From contig CALQAH020000001.1 in assembly GCA_943328505.2 (NCBI GenBank), positions 161,057 to 225,056 on the forward strand: a stretch of DNA of 64,000 nucleotides, read 5' to 3'. This DNA comes from Rhizobium sp. Q54. Its GTDB lineage: Bacteria; Bacteroidota; Bacteroidia; Flavobacteriales; Flavobacteriaceae. Of the stretch, positions 41,126 through 50,185 are shown piece by piece. The notes under the pieces are model-generated. The model had not been told where the DNA came from. It saw nothing but the letters and a program-made list of their open reading frames with translations, and searched no databases. Made by a program: the position numbers and the translations under genes. Each line of letters begins with the position of its first letter. The first letter of the stretch is position 1.

Positions 41126-42394
41126 ATGAAATTAATGCCCTTTTTATTTATTTACTTGTGCTTTTTTCTTAACCTCACTCCAGCAAAAGCACAAGCACAG
41201 AGTTTTAATAAATGGTCAATTGAAGCAAATGCTGGATTTGGTAAGCCTATTTCTCCTTTTAGGCCAAATTATTTTTCGTCAAATAAAAACACCTATTTTG
41301 CTTTTAATAAAATCAATCATTTTGATGTAGGTACTCGATACATGTTTTCTGCTTACTTTGGAATTCGCATGGGGTTAACGTATGTTTCTATAACTAATGC
41401 AAGTGGAAGTGGCTCAAAAACTTTTGAAAATGAATTGTATAAAATCGACTTTCAAGGAGTAATTAACATGGGACATATGCTTAACTTTAATGAATTTACT
41501 TCTAGATTGGGTTTACTAGCTCATTTGGGGCCACAAATAAGTAGATTAAAAATTAAAGAAGGTGTTTACGCAGGAAAGATGGATTCAGATGGAGGATTTA
41601 TAATTGGTATTACGCCGCAATTTAAAATCACAAATCGCATAGTCTTAAATGCTGATTTTTCATATACAGGTAATTTTAGACAACATCTAAATTGGGACGG
41701 TTCTGAGGCTGCTGATAATAAAAATTTATTTGGTATCATAAACGATTTGACTCTTGGGTTCACATATTATTTGGGTAAAAATAAGGAACATGCTGATTGG
41801 TCTTGGAATGATTTAGCTGTAATCAAAACACAGAAAATGTTAGATTATGAAACTAAAATACAGGACCTTCAAAAAGACACGGATAAAGATGGGATTCCAG
41901 ATTATTTAGATTTAGAAAAAAATACTTCTGCGGGGTCAATTGTAGATTCAAAAGGAAGAACAGTTGTTGTTGACAAAAACAGTACTAAAAACAATGAAAG
42001 TATTGTTAGTGATACTTCAAATTTAACTCAAAAAGAAAAAGATTTTAGATCTATTTTTGAAAACGAAAATAACGAGTTATTCTTTGATTTCAAACAAGTG
42101 AATCCAAACAAAGAGTCAAAGAAAAAAATAGTCGCAATTATATCTTACATGAAAAAATACCCTGAATCCAATGCTGTTTTACATGGATATACGGATAGTA
42201 GAGGTGGAGAAGAATTTAACAAGCGATTAGGTTTAAGGCGATCAGAAAAAGTTAAGGAAATTATGGTGTTGTATGGCATTGACCCTTCAAGAATTTCTTT
42301 AATTTCAGATGGAATAGATAAATTATTGAGTGAAGACAAAAATGATCTGGAGAGTTTAGTCCTAGCCAGACGCGTTGTGATTGTTTTACAATAA
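41126..42394 (+). CDS. OmpA family outer-membrane protein with thrombospondin type-3-like repeat
   Basis: Beta-barrel-like N-domain, DTDKDGIPDYLD, OmpA-like LHGYTDSRGGEEFNKRLGLRRSEKVKEIM. Confidence 0.9.
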   Translation: MKLMPFLFIYLCFFLNLTPAKAQAQSFNKWSIEANAGFGKPISPFRPNYFSSNKNTYFAFNKINHFDVGTRYMFSAYFGIRMGLTYVSITNASGSGSKTFENELYKIDFQGVINMGHMLNFNEFTSRLGLLAHLGPQISRLKIKEGVYAGKMDSDGGFIIGITPQFKITNRIVLNADFSYTGNFRQHLNWDGSEAADNKNLFGIINDLTLGFTYYLGKNKEHADWSWNDLAVIKTQKMLDYETKIQDLQKDTDKDGIPDYLDLEKNTSAGSIVDSKGRTVVVDKNSTKNNESIVSDTSNLTQKEKDFRSIFENENNELFFDFKQVNPNKESKKKIVAIISYMKKYPESNAVLHGYTDSRGGEEFNKRLGLRRSEKVKEIMVLYGIDPSRISLISDGIDKLLSEDKNDLESLVLARRVVIVLQ

Positions 42395-42549
42395 CAAACC
42401 ATAAAATAAGCACATTTTGTTTTTATTGCCAGCATTAGTGTTAATGGAGCAGGCTCAATTTTCTGAATTAGTAAATTACAACTTAAACTATTTACATTCT
42501 TATTTAGCATAATACTAATGAATAAAGTAATTAAACATTATGAATTTAA

Positions 42550-42605
42550 GAGGATGAATACGCTATCATCGTATCAAATATGCAAGTTTCTCCACGAGAG
42601 TGAGC
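42550..42605 (+). repeat. att-like site 3, followed by hairpin 42608-42638
   Basis: gaggatgaatacgctatcatcgtatcaaatatgcaagtttctccacgagagtgagc. Confidence 0.6.
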
Positions 42606-42656
42606 GTAAAAGCCGACATGAAAAGGGCAGGCTTTTTAGTTAAATACTTGTATAAA

Positions 42657-42720
42657 AAGGTATTCCAAGACACCAAATCAAACTTTATAGTAAACATTAA
42701 AACACTCGACCTCGGTATGG
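42657..42720 (+). pseudogene. Remnant of integrase N-terminal coding region
   Basis: tattccaagacaccaaatcaaactttatagtaaacattaaaacactcgacctcgg aligns to 33343-33400 of the intact integrase (cattccaagaccataaaccaacatttatggcaaacattaaaacgctcttagatctt). Confidence 0.7.
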
Positions 42721-42936
42721 AAAATATGAAGTTAGTGCCAACATTCAATTACATACACGTATTAAAATTTTGAAAGCTAGGAATGTGTCATTACAAGAAT
42801 TTTTCACTGGATATAATGAATAGAAGAAAAACTAAATGATACTATCCTATAAACTTTGGAGGTTTAAAATTAAATTTTAAAAAACATTCCATGTAAGTTG
42901 GCTACATTTGCTAATTATCTTAAAATTTTAATCCAC

Positions 42937-43530
42937 ATGAAAGCAATAATTATTATTATTTCAATTTTAGTAGTAATCACTATAGCGCAAATTTTTATAT
43001 CAAGAAGCACTCTACAAACAGAAGAACACAATTACAAGGTAATTAAGAAGTTTGACAAATTTGAGATAAGAAAATATGACCCCGCTTTGTTTTCGAGTGT
43101 AAAACTCATCAAGAAAGGTTACAAAGAAAGCTCAAGCGAAGGTTTTGGTATATTGGCTGGGTATATATTTGGAGATAATGAAACCAACGAAAAAATCGCC
43201 ATGACTTCACCTGTCGTTATGGAATTAGGAGATACTTCTAAAATGATGTTTATGGTTCCAAAAAATTATACTTTGAAAAATTTACCAAATCCTAAAAATA
43301 GTAAAATAGTTTTTGAAAAACAGGAAGAAAAAATTATTGCCGCCATTCGCTTTGATGGATGGGCAGATGATGAAAAGATTGAAAAATATAAGGCTATTTT
43401 AACAGATGAATTGGTCAAAGAGAAATTAAATTATATCAATAAATTTACTTTTCTAGGGTACAACCCGCCGTATGAAGTTATGAATAGACGTAATGAAGTT
43501 GTAGTTGAGTTAATTAACTATAAATTGTAA
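42937..43530 (+). CDS. SOUL heme-binding family protein
   Basis: YKVIKKFDKFEIRKYDPALFSSV...FGILAGYIFGDNETNEKIAMTSPVVME. Confidence 0.9.
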   Translation: MKAIIIIISILVVITIAQIFISRSTLQTEEHNYKVIKKFDKFEIRKYDPALFSSVKLIKKGYKESSSEGFGILAGYIFGDNETNEKIAMTSPVVMELGDTSKMMFMVPKNYTLKNLPNPKNSKIVFEKQEEKIIAAIRFDGWADDEKIEKYKAILTDELVKEKLNYINKFTFLGYNPPYEVMNRRNEVVVELINYKL

Positions 43531-43582
43531 TTCAACAAAAACCACTTAATTGCACTAAACCTTTAATTATTTGATTTTACGA

Positions 43583-43637
43583 TAATTGAATTCGCTATCA
43601 TCGTGTCAAATTTGCAAGTTTCTCCAATAGAGGAAGC
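43583..43637 (+). repeat. att-like site 4, followed by terminator 43644-43675
   Basis: taattgaattcgctatcatcgtgtcaaatttgcaagtttctccaatagaggaagc. Confidence 0.65.
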
Positions 43638-43783
43638 AAAACAAAACCCGATATGAAAGTATTCGGTTTTTTTGGTTTTACATGTTAAACATTTGTAAAT
43701 AAAAATCCATTTTTTATACAGAACAAAGTTGCTTTGATAAAAAAATCGCGTTTTCTTATCCTATCAAAAAAGTTCTCTTTTGT

Positions 43784-43884
43784 TATACCCTTTGGGGTAT
43801 ATTATCTCTTTATAAAATAAATTTACACCTTAAAGGGTATAAATTAAAAATATATTACTACTTTTATACCCGAAAAGGTGCATA
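43784..43884 (+). promoter_or_regulatory. Three evenly spaced 18-bp palindromic operators upstream of hipB-like gene
   Basis: TATACCCTTTGGGGTATA (43784-43801), TACACCTTAAAGGGTATA (43824-43841), TATACCCGAAAAGGTGCA (43865-43882). Confidence 0.75.
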
Positions 43885-43886
43885 TC

Positions 43887-44102
43887 ATGGAATTAAGTAA
43901 GTTTGTTAAACAAAAAAGAACCTCCGCTAAATTAACTCAACCTGAATTGGCAGAGAAAGCAGGAGTGGGTCTTCGTTTCCTAAGAGAATTGGAACAAGGT
44001 AAAGAATCACTGCGATTAGACAAAGTAAATCAGGTGTTGAAATTATTTGGATATAAGGTAGGAGCAGTTCAACCAATAGTAGAGGAAGATGAGAAAGGCT
44101 GA
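43887..44102 (+). CDS. HipB-like XRE antitoxin/transcriptional regulator
   Basis: MELSKFVKQKRTSAKLTQPELAEKAGVGLRFLRELEQGKESLRLDKVNQVLKLFGYKVG. Confidence 0.9.
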   Translation: MELSKFVKQKRTSAKLTQPELAEKAGVGLRFLRELEQGKESLRLDKVNQVLKLFGYKVGAVQPIVEEDEKG

Positions 44103-44418
44103 AATAAAAATATATGATAAAATTGCGGGTTGGTTGATAGAAGATGAAAACGGATATCATTTTAACTATGATAGTTCTTATTTGAATTCTTCAAATCCTG
44201 ACCCTATTAGTTTAACATTACCGCTAAAAGAACAATCTTATACGAGTAAAATTTTGTTCCCGTTTTTTGATGGTCTTATCCCCGAAGGGTGGCTGTTAGA
44301 TATTGCTCAAAACAATTGGAAACTAAACCCACGAGATAGAATGGGACTTTTGATGGCTTGTTGTAAAGATTGTATAGGAGCCGTTAGTGTTCATCCCATA
44401 AATAACGAAGAACTATGA
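44089..44418 (+). CDS. HipA N-terminal subdomain 1-only protein (HipS-like)
   Basis: Couple_hipA pattern GLIPEGWLLDIAQNNWKLNPRDRMGLLMACCKDCIGAVSVHP; 14-nt overlap with the upstream ORF. Confidence 0.85.
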   Translation: MRKAEIKIYDKIAGWLIEDENGYHFNYDSSYLNSSNPDPISLTLPLKEQSYTSKILFPFFDGLIPEGWLLDIAQNNWKLNPRDRMGLLMACCKDCIGAVSVHPINNEEL

Positions 44419-44558
44419 AATCGCTATTAACAACTAGTTTGCTTAAGCAATTGAAAAATCATCGAACTCCAATTGAAAACAATTTAAATTGTGAGATAAA
44501 CACCTATAAATAAGAGGCGATAGCATATATGACCACTAACAAATAAACTTTTACATAT

Positions 44559-45497
44559 ATGAAAAGATGTCTATATTGTTATGAACCACTATCTGAAAAT
44601 CAAGTAGATTTTCATCCTTCTTGCTGTAAAAAAATATTTGGGCAATCTACTCCTCCGGAATTACCTTATACAGAAAACCAAATGGAAGAATTGGCTTTAC
44701 AGGTAGTGAAAAGTCAAACTACTTTAACGGGGGTTCAAGCTAAATTATCTTTGGAATTAACACCAAGTGAAAAGGGAGAAGCCAAACGATTCACAATTGT
44801 TGGTTTGTGGGGAGATTATATATTAAAACCACCCACTAAAAATTTCAATCAATTACCCGAGGTGGAAGACCTAACAATGCACTTGGGGGCTATAGCCAAA
44901 ATAAAAATGGTGCCCCATAGTTTGATACGATTACAATCAGGTAATCTCGCCTACATAACCAAGAGAATTGACCGCATAAAAAGTCAAAAACTTTTAATGG
45001 AAGATATGTGTCAATTGACAGAAAGGATGACAGAAAATAAGTATCGCGGGTCTTACGAACAGATTGCTAAAGTTCTTTTGAAACATTCGGCTAATCCGGG
45101 CTTGGATTTAGTAAATTTCTTTGAACAAGTGTTGTTTTCATTCTTAACGGGGAATGCTGATATGCACTTAAAAAACTTCTCTATTATCAAAACAAATGAG
45201 CAAGGTTATATTCTATCACCCGCTTATGATATGGTGGCAACGGCAATTGTTAATCCTGTTGATGATGAAGATTTTGCTCTAACTCTCAATGCTAAGAAGA
45301 AAAAAATTAATAGAAAAGATTTCATAACGGTATTCAATTCTTTTAAGTTAGACAACAAACAACAGGAAAACATTTTTAATAAAATGGAGAAGGCTAAAGA
45401 AAAATGGTTTCGTTGTATTGATGATAGTTTTATGAGCAATGAGTTTAAGGTTGCCTATAAAGAATTGCTAAAAAATAGATTTGAAAGGATTGCTTAG
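44559..45497 (+). CDS. HipA/HipT-like serine/threonine kinase toxin with N-terminal zinc-ribbon-like motif
   Basis: TLTGVQAKLSLEL glycine-rich loop, GNADMHLKNFSII and LSPAYDMVAT kinase motifs; CLYCYEPL..FHPSCCKKIFG. Confidence 0.9.
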   Translation: MKRCLYCYEPLSENQVDFHPSCCKKIFGQSTPPELPYTENQMEELALQVVKSQTTLTGVQAKLSLELTPSEKGEAKRFTIVGLWGDYILKPPTKNFNQLPEVEDLTMHLGAIAKIKMVPHSLIRLQSGNLAYITKRIDRIKSQKLLMEDMCQLTERMTENKYRGSYEQIAKVLLKHSANPGLDLVNFFEQVLFSFLTGNADMHLKNFSIIKTNEQGYILSPAYDMVATAIVNPVDDEDFALTLNAKKKKINRKDFITVFNSFKLDNKQQENIFNKMEKAKEKWFRCIDDSFMSNEFKVAYKELLKNRFERIA

Positions 45498-45575
45498 TTA
45501 TTTGGTTTTTTAAAAATTATTTTTTCAAATAAATATCACCGCATTGTAAACTATATTTTTTATAGTAAAATTATC

Positions 45576-45648
45576 CTCTTGATTTTAAGAGAATAGAGTA
45601 AGCAATCATAGCATCAAATTTGTAACCTTCTCTATCTAATAGGGGAGC
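45576..45648 (+). repeat. att-like site 5, followed by terminator-like hairpin 45653-45685
   Basis: ctcttgattttaagagaatagagtaagcaatcatagcatcaaatttgtaaccttctctatctaataggggagc. Confidence 0.65.
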
Positions 45649-45989
45649 AAAACAAAAGCTTTACACGGAAGTATTAGGCTTTTTTAATTGTAGCTGTCAA
45701 GACGAAAGGATTTGCTAAACTCAGTTCGGCCTTCTCCTTCGAGGTAACTTTGTCGAATTTTATTTCGCACCTTAGCGGGCGTTTAAAAAACAATCAGCTT
45801 CTTTTTTATGGATAAACTTCACATTGCTGAAGTTGAACTGATTTGAACTGCAATAAACTAATTCATCTTTAGGATAACTGTTAAAATGTATATATCTTTG
45901 AGATTGTTAGGAATTATAAACGAGGGTTTTGAAATTAAAATAAAACATAATCCGCCTTAAAAAATGTTAAAATTAACTTGAATTAAAAT

Positions 45990-46259
45990 ATGAAAACAAT
46001 TAAACTATTTCTTATCACAGCTATTTTTATTATTACAAATTCTTGTTCGAGTAGTGGTTCAGATTCTGATTGTAATGAAATTGTATGCGGTCATCCTGGA
46101 GGTCCTGACGGGGACGTTTACTATTTATATAGAGGAACTTTGGAACCGGATACTTGTGGTTCAATAATCATTGAAGTTAATCAAACCACCTACGATTATT
46201 ATGAAGCTAAAATGGCGCAAAATCCAGAGGGTTATGCTTGTTGGGAGGGATTAAAATAA
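45990..46259 (+). CDS. Small cysteine-rich lipoprotein, unknown
   Basis: 89 aa with lipobox IITNSCSSS. Confidence 0.6.
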   Translation: MKTIKLFLITAIFIITNSCSSSGSDSDCNEIVCGHPGGPDGDVYYLYRGTLEPDTCGSIIIEVNQTTYDYYEAKMAQNPEGYACWEGLK

Positions 46260-46345
46260 AGTAATAAATAAGTCCAGCAAAAAATTTAAACTAATTAAAT
46301 TCTTATACCATATCACTAATTAATAAAGAAATAAAACATTGTTAT

Positions 46346-46405
46346 TTCAAGAGAATTGAGTAAGCAATCATCGCGTCAAATTTGTAACTTTCTTCAAGGG
46401 AGGAC
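46346..46405 (+). repeat. att-like site 6, followed by terminator-like hairpin 46411-46445
   Basis: ttcaagagaattgagtaagcaatcatcgcgtcaaatttgtaactttcttcaagggaggac. Confidence 0.6.
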
Positions 46406-46504
46406 AATAATGAAATGACTATCGGAAATGACGGTCTTTTTTTTGTTACATGTACTATCTAAAAAGACTTTGTCTACCTAATTAAATTATTATTTTTAGA
46501 GATG

Positions 46505-48985
46505 TTATTTAGGTATAGTAAAGTAGAATGTAGTACCTACATTTAATTTTGAGTCAAACCAAATTTTGCCACCAGCAGCCGCTATTATTTTTTTAACGAT
46601 TGATAATCCAATCCCACTAGAATCTGTTCTATTATTTATTTTTTTAAAGGCTTCAAAAATAAAATCAAAATGTTCTTCAGCGATACCTATACCATTGTCT
46701 TCAATAGAAAATAGTATATATTCATTTTGTTCTTCCCAATTAATGTTAACAAAGCTGTTTTTCTTAATATCTCTATATTTGAAAGTGTTCTCAATTAAAT
46801 TTTGGAAGACCTGTTTGGTTTTGGTATTATTTAATTTAATAACAGGGAGTGGTTTTAGTATATTTATACTAATGCTCTCCAGTTTCTTACTATCTAGATG
46901 CATTATGATATTCTCAACAATGAGATGTGTTTCAGAAGTATTGTTCTCTTTTTCAGAGGATCTAAGTTCGGAAAATTGTAAAGTACTCGAAATTAACTGA
47001 TCCATATCAAGTATAGCATCATTAATCATAGAAATATATTCTAAGCTATCTTCAGTTAATTTGCCCTCATTATCTTCGTTTAGCCAACTAATACAGGACG
47101 CAATACTATGTAAAGGTGTTTTAAGGTCGTGTGATACTATATGGGCGTAATTAGAAAGTTCAATATTACTCTCCCTTAAATCTGAAATTAATTTTTCATT
47201 TTTAATATTTAAAGTTTTTATTTCTGTAATATCCAAATGAATCCCTAACGAGCCAATTACTTCGCCATTAATATTGTAATTAGGAGAACCGCTTACTAAC
47301 CAATACTTCGTTTCTCCATTTTTAGCTAAAATTTCAATTTCAAATACATCAGCGATACCATCTTTTCTAACTCTGATTTTCTTATCTATGATTTCTAGAT
47401 ATTCGTTTGTAATTAATAAATCTTTTGCTCTCTTTCCAATAAGTTCATCTGAAGCAAAACCACTCATCTTGCAAAAAGCGTTATTTAAAGATAAAATGAC
47501 ATCATTATTGTCAACTTCCATTAATCCAAGATTAATATTCTCAATAATGTTTTTGTATTTTTCATTTTGAAACTCTAAACTTTTATCATAATTAATTTGA
47601 AGTGTAACATCTTTATATCTCCATAAATGTCCATCTAATTTGCCTTTTAGGAATATTGGAGCATAACTTCTTGAAACAAATCTACCATCTTTTAATTCAA
47701 GTATTTCATCATTTACCACCACTTGATTTTTAATTATTTCTTCAGCGCTACTAACAAATTCATTTTCATAAAGAAAAAGCTCTTTAGATTTATCTCTTGC
47801 AATTTCAAAAGACAATCCTATTAATTGATCATGTGCCTCTAGAGGGATATTAAAAAGAGTTAAAAAAGCATTGCTAATAAATTCTATACGTCCGTCTATA
47901 GATTCAATAACTTTAGCATCAGAATAACTTTCAAAAATAATTTCTAATCTGTTTTTTGTAGCCTCTAGTTCTTTTTGCTTTAATTCTTTTTCTAATTCTG
48001 AAGTTGTATTTTTTATGTGAAGAGAAATCAAAATTGAAATTTTAGATAAAGCAGCTAATTTATCTTTAGTATAATGATTTTTTTCAGGATGTTCAGAATC
48101 AATAATACCAACGATCTCGCCATTTAATAAAACGGGAACCGTAATTTCGGAAAGCCGAGATCTATCGTCAATGATATAATCTATATCTTTAGTGGTGTCA
48201 TTAATTATTTCGCCTTTTTTAGTTCTTGCTACTCTTCCAACAATACCTTTATCTATGGGTATTGATAATTTATTTTTTATGATGTGATTAGCATCTAATT
48301 TATTACTTGTTGTTGCTAATTGAATTAACTCTCCGTTAATAAAGCCATAAAAAATGCAATCATCGGAATTTAAAAATTCAGCAACATGATTAACCAAGTC
48401 AAAAGCATTAGTAAAAATATCATTACTCGTTAATAAATCTTTTAAAATTTGTGATTCAAATTTTTCAAATTTCTGCTGTTTTTTTACTTTTAATTCAAAT
48501 AAATAATTTTCGGTTACGTCCCTTACAATTGCCTGATAGGCATAGGGTTTTTTTTCAGAATCAACTAAAATTTTTGATTTAATATTAACGTATTTTTTTT
48601 CTTTTTTTGCGTTTACAAATTCATAATAAAAAAGGTCATTTTCAAGATTAAAGTTACTTAATAGTTTGTAGATTTCCTTTTTATTTCTATTTGAAAACTG
48701 TGCGATATTTTCTATTTTAAAATCGTTATTAATGCCAAGAAGGTTGGTTGCTTCTTTATTGATTTTTAAAATTTCACCATTAAAATCTATTACAAATAAT
48801 GGATCCACCAGATTGTCTAAAAGATCGTTCTGAAATTGTTCTTGAGTTAATACTGTATTTGAAAGTTGTATATTATTAAAATAAAGCTCCCTTAAGCGAT
48901 TTTCAACAATGCTTTCAGCTAGTTGTCTTGCTTTACGCTCTCTTTCAAGGGCTTTTTTTAGTATTTCTATATCATTTGTAGGCAA
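46505..48985 (-). CDS. Multi-PAS/GAF hybrid sensor histidine kinase
   Basis: Several PAS segments, GAF (IVGRVARTKKGEIINDTTKD), H-box NYAHIVSHDLKTPLHSIAS, G-box DSSGIGLSIVKKI. Confidence 0.93.
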   Translation of the reverse strand: MPTNDIEILKKALERERKARQLAESIVENRLRELYFNNIQLSNTVLTQEQFQNDLLDNLVDPLFVIDFNGEILKINKEATNLLGINNDFKIENIAQFSNRNKKEIYKLLSNFNLENDLFYYEFVNAKKEKKYVNIKSKILVDSEKKPYAYQAIVRDVTENYLFELKVKKQQKFEKFESQILKDLLTSNDIFTNAFDLVNHVAEFLNSDDCIFYGFINGELIQLATTSNKLDANHIIKNKLSIPIDKGIVGRVARTKKGEIINDTTKDIDYIIDDRSRLSEITVPVLLNGEIVGIIDSEHPEKNHYTKDKLAALSKISILISLHIKNTTSELEKELKQKELEATKNRLEIIFESYSDAKVIESIDGRIEFISNAFLTLFNIPLEAHDQLIGLSFEIARDKSKELFLYENEFVSSAEEIIKNQVVVNDEILELKDGRFVSRSYAPIFLKGKLDGHLWRYKDVTLQINYDKSLEFQNEKYKNIIENINLGLMEVDNNDVILSLNNAFCKMSGFASDELIGKRAKDLLITNEYLEIIDKKIRVRKDGIADVFEIEILAKNGETKYWLVSGSPNYNINGEVIGSLGIHLDITEIKTLNIKNEKLISDLRESNIELSNYAHIVSHDLKTPLHSIASCISWLNEDNEGKLTEDSLEYISMINDAILDMDQLISSTLQFSELRSSEKENNTSETHLIVENIIMHLDSKKLESISINILKPLPVIKLNNTKTKQVFQNLIENTFKYRDIKKNSFVNINWEEQNEYILFSIEDNGIGIAEEHFDFIFEAFKKINNRTDSSGIGLSIVKKIIAAAGGKIWFDSKLNVGTTFYFTIPK

Positions 48986-49070
48986 AATAAATAGGTCTTT
49001 TAGTGATTTAAATATTTAAAAAAAGGAAAAGGATAAGAGTATTTAGTACAGATAAAAGTAGTAAACCTCA

Positions 49071-49610
49071 CTAATTTAGTTCAATGTTAAATTTCACTCC
49101 ATTTTCAGCACCAAAAGACTTGTCAATAGTAACCGTCCCGTTAACTTTAAAATGATTTAAGGTTTCTTTCATTAAACCAATGGCAAAGTATGTTAAGCCT
49201 TTTGAGGAATTATAAATTATCGATAAATTTTTTTCGGTTTTTTCAACAATTCTAAAAGTTGGAAGATCGGCATCATTATAAAGTTTTTTAACTTCAATAT
49301 GAATATGATTTTCAATCCCACCTATTAAATCTAAGGCATTATCATATTGCTCTATGATGTATGAATGTTTGCCAATAAGATATGGAAAAACAAAAATCCC
49401 AAATTTCTCTAATATAATTTCTGGGTTGACAGCTGTTTTTTTAGATACATACGTTAAAAGACTAACTAATTCATCAAAGTCATAGCTATTAAAGGAACTA
49501 TAGATACCTTCAGACGGCAAATCACAATTAGTTATCATTTCATCAACCAATTCTAATCCATGGGATGTTTCAATAAAATCTATAAAATTTGTAAAAATAA
49601 ATCCTTTCAT
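49071..49610 (-). CDS. Heme NO-binding (H-NOX/HNOB) domain protein
   Basis: GGIENHIHIEVKKLYNDADLPTFRI with proximal His; YNSSKGLTYFAIGLM at the YxSxR position. Confidence 0.9.
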   Translation of the reverse strand: MKGFIFTNFIDFIETSHGLELVDEMITNCDLPSEGIYSSFNSYDFDELVSLLTYVSKKTAVNPEIILEKFGIFVFPYLIGKHSYIIEQYDNALDLIGGIENHIHIEVKKLYNDADLPTFRIVEKTEKNLSIIYNSSKGLTYFAIGLMKETLNHFKVNGTVTIDKSFGAENGVKFNIELN

Positions 49611-49630
49611 GATTTTTTTGTTAATTGCGG

Positions 49631-50026
49631 TTATGGTCTCTTAGATTCTATCCAATAATCTGCTATGAGTCTGAGATTAGATTTGTATTTTACAATATCT
49701 AATTCTTTTACAAAATATCCAACAATTCCTAATTCTTCACAAATTTTTATATCTAAAGAGTTGAATGATGTAGTATGCACAATTATAGGAATAGTTTTTA
49801 AACTTTCATTTTTTTTGATTTCTTTTAAAAATTCGATACCATTCATTATTGGCATATTTAAATCTAGTAAAGTGAAATATGGTAATTCAGATGTACTTTC
49901 GTTAAGAAGGTCTAATGCCATTAAACCATTTTCAGCTGCACATATTTCCATATTTGGATATTCAGATAATATTTTTTTTATCCCCATTAAAGCAATTTTA
50001 TTATCTTCAACTATCAATACTTTCAT
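49631..50026 (-). CDS. Response regulator receiver protein
   Basis: LIVEDN, LLDLNMPIMNGIEFL, PIIVHTTS. Confidence 0.92.
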   Translation of the reverse strand: MKVLIVEDNKIALMGIKKILSEYPNMEICAAENGLMALDLLNESTSELPYFTLLDLNMPIMNGIEFLKEIKKNESLKTIPIIVHTTSFNSLDIKICEELGIVGYFVKELDIVKYKSNLRLIADYWIESKRP

Positions 50027-50157
50027 ACTTTATAAATTATTTATTTATAAAAGTATAAAATAAAATAAAGTAAAATATAAATACACAATAAAAGTCATAC
50101 AATTTGGTAAATTATAATATAAATAATTACAATAATCTGAATTTTAGCACAGTCATC

Positions 50158-50185
50158 TCCTTGGTTCGAGCACAAGAGCGGGAGC
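50158..50185 (+). repeat. tRNA-Asn 3'-end remnant (attR-like), followed by terminator 50195-50225
   Basis: tccttggttcgagcacaagagcgggagc, 26/28 identical to the 3' end of tRNA-Asn copy 2; terminator aaagcctttacaagtacgtaaaggcttttt. Confidence 0.85.

Noticed and set aside
42145-42510. 121-aa minus-strand ORF
   Set aside because: Antisense to the OmpA-family CDS and without homology signals.
42720-42825. HTH-like peptide (HTRIKILKARNVSLQEFFTGYNE) in the decayed integrase region
   Set aside because: Too short and without an intact start; treated as part of the degraded segment.
39704-46405. Integron attC sites / cassette array of a classical integron
   Set aside because: Sites lack the attC R'/R'' core pair (RYYYAAC/GTTRRRY), match the tRNA-Asn 3' end instead, and the recombinase is a tRNA-type integrase lacking an evident IntI-specific insertion.
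46566-47000. 144-aa plus-strand ORF
   Set aside because: Antisense to the histidine kinase domain; hydrophobic composition typical of an antisense frame in AT-rich DNA.
49665-50063. 132-aa plus-strand ORF
   Set aside because: Antisense shadow of the response regulator gene.
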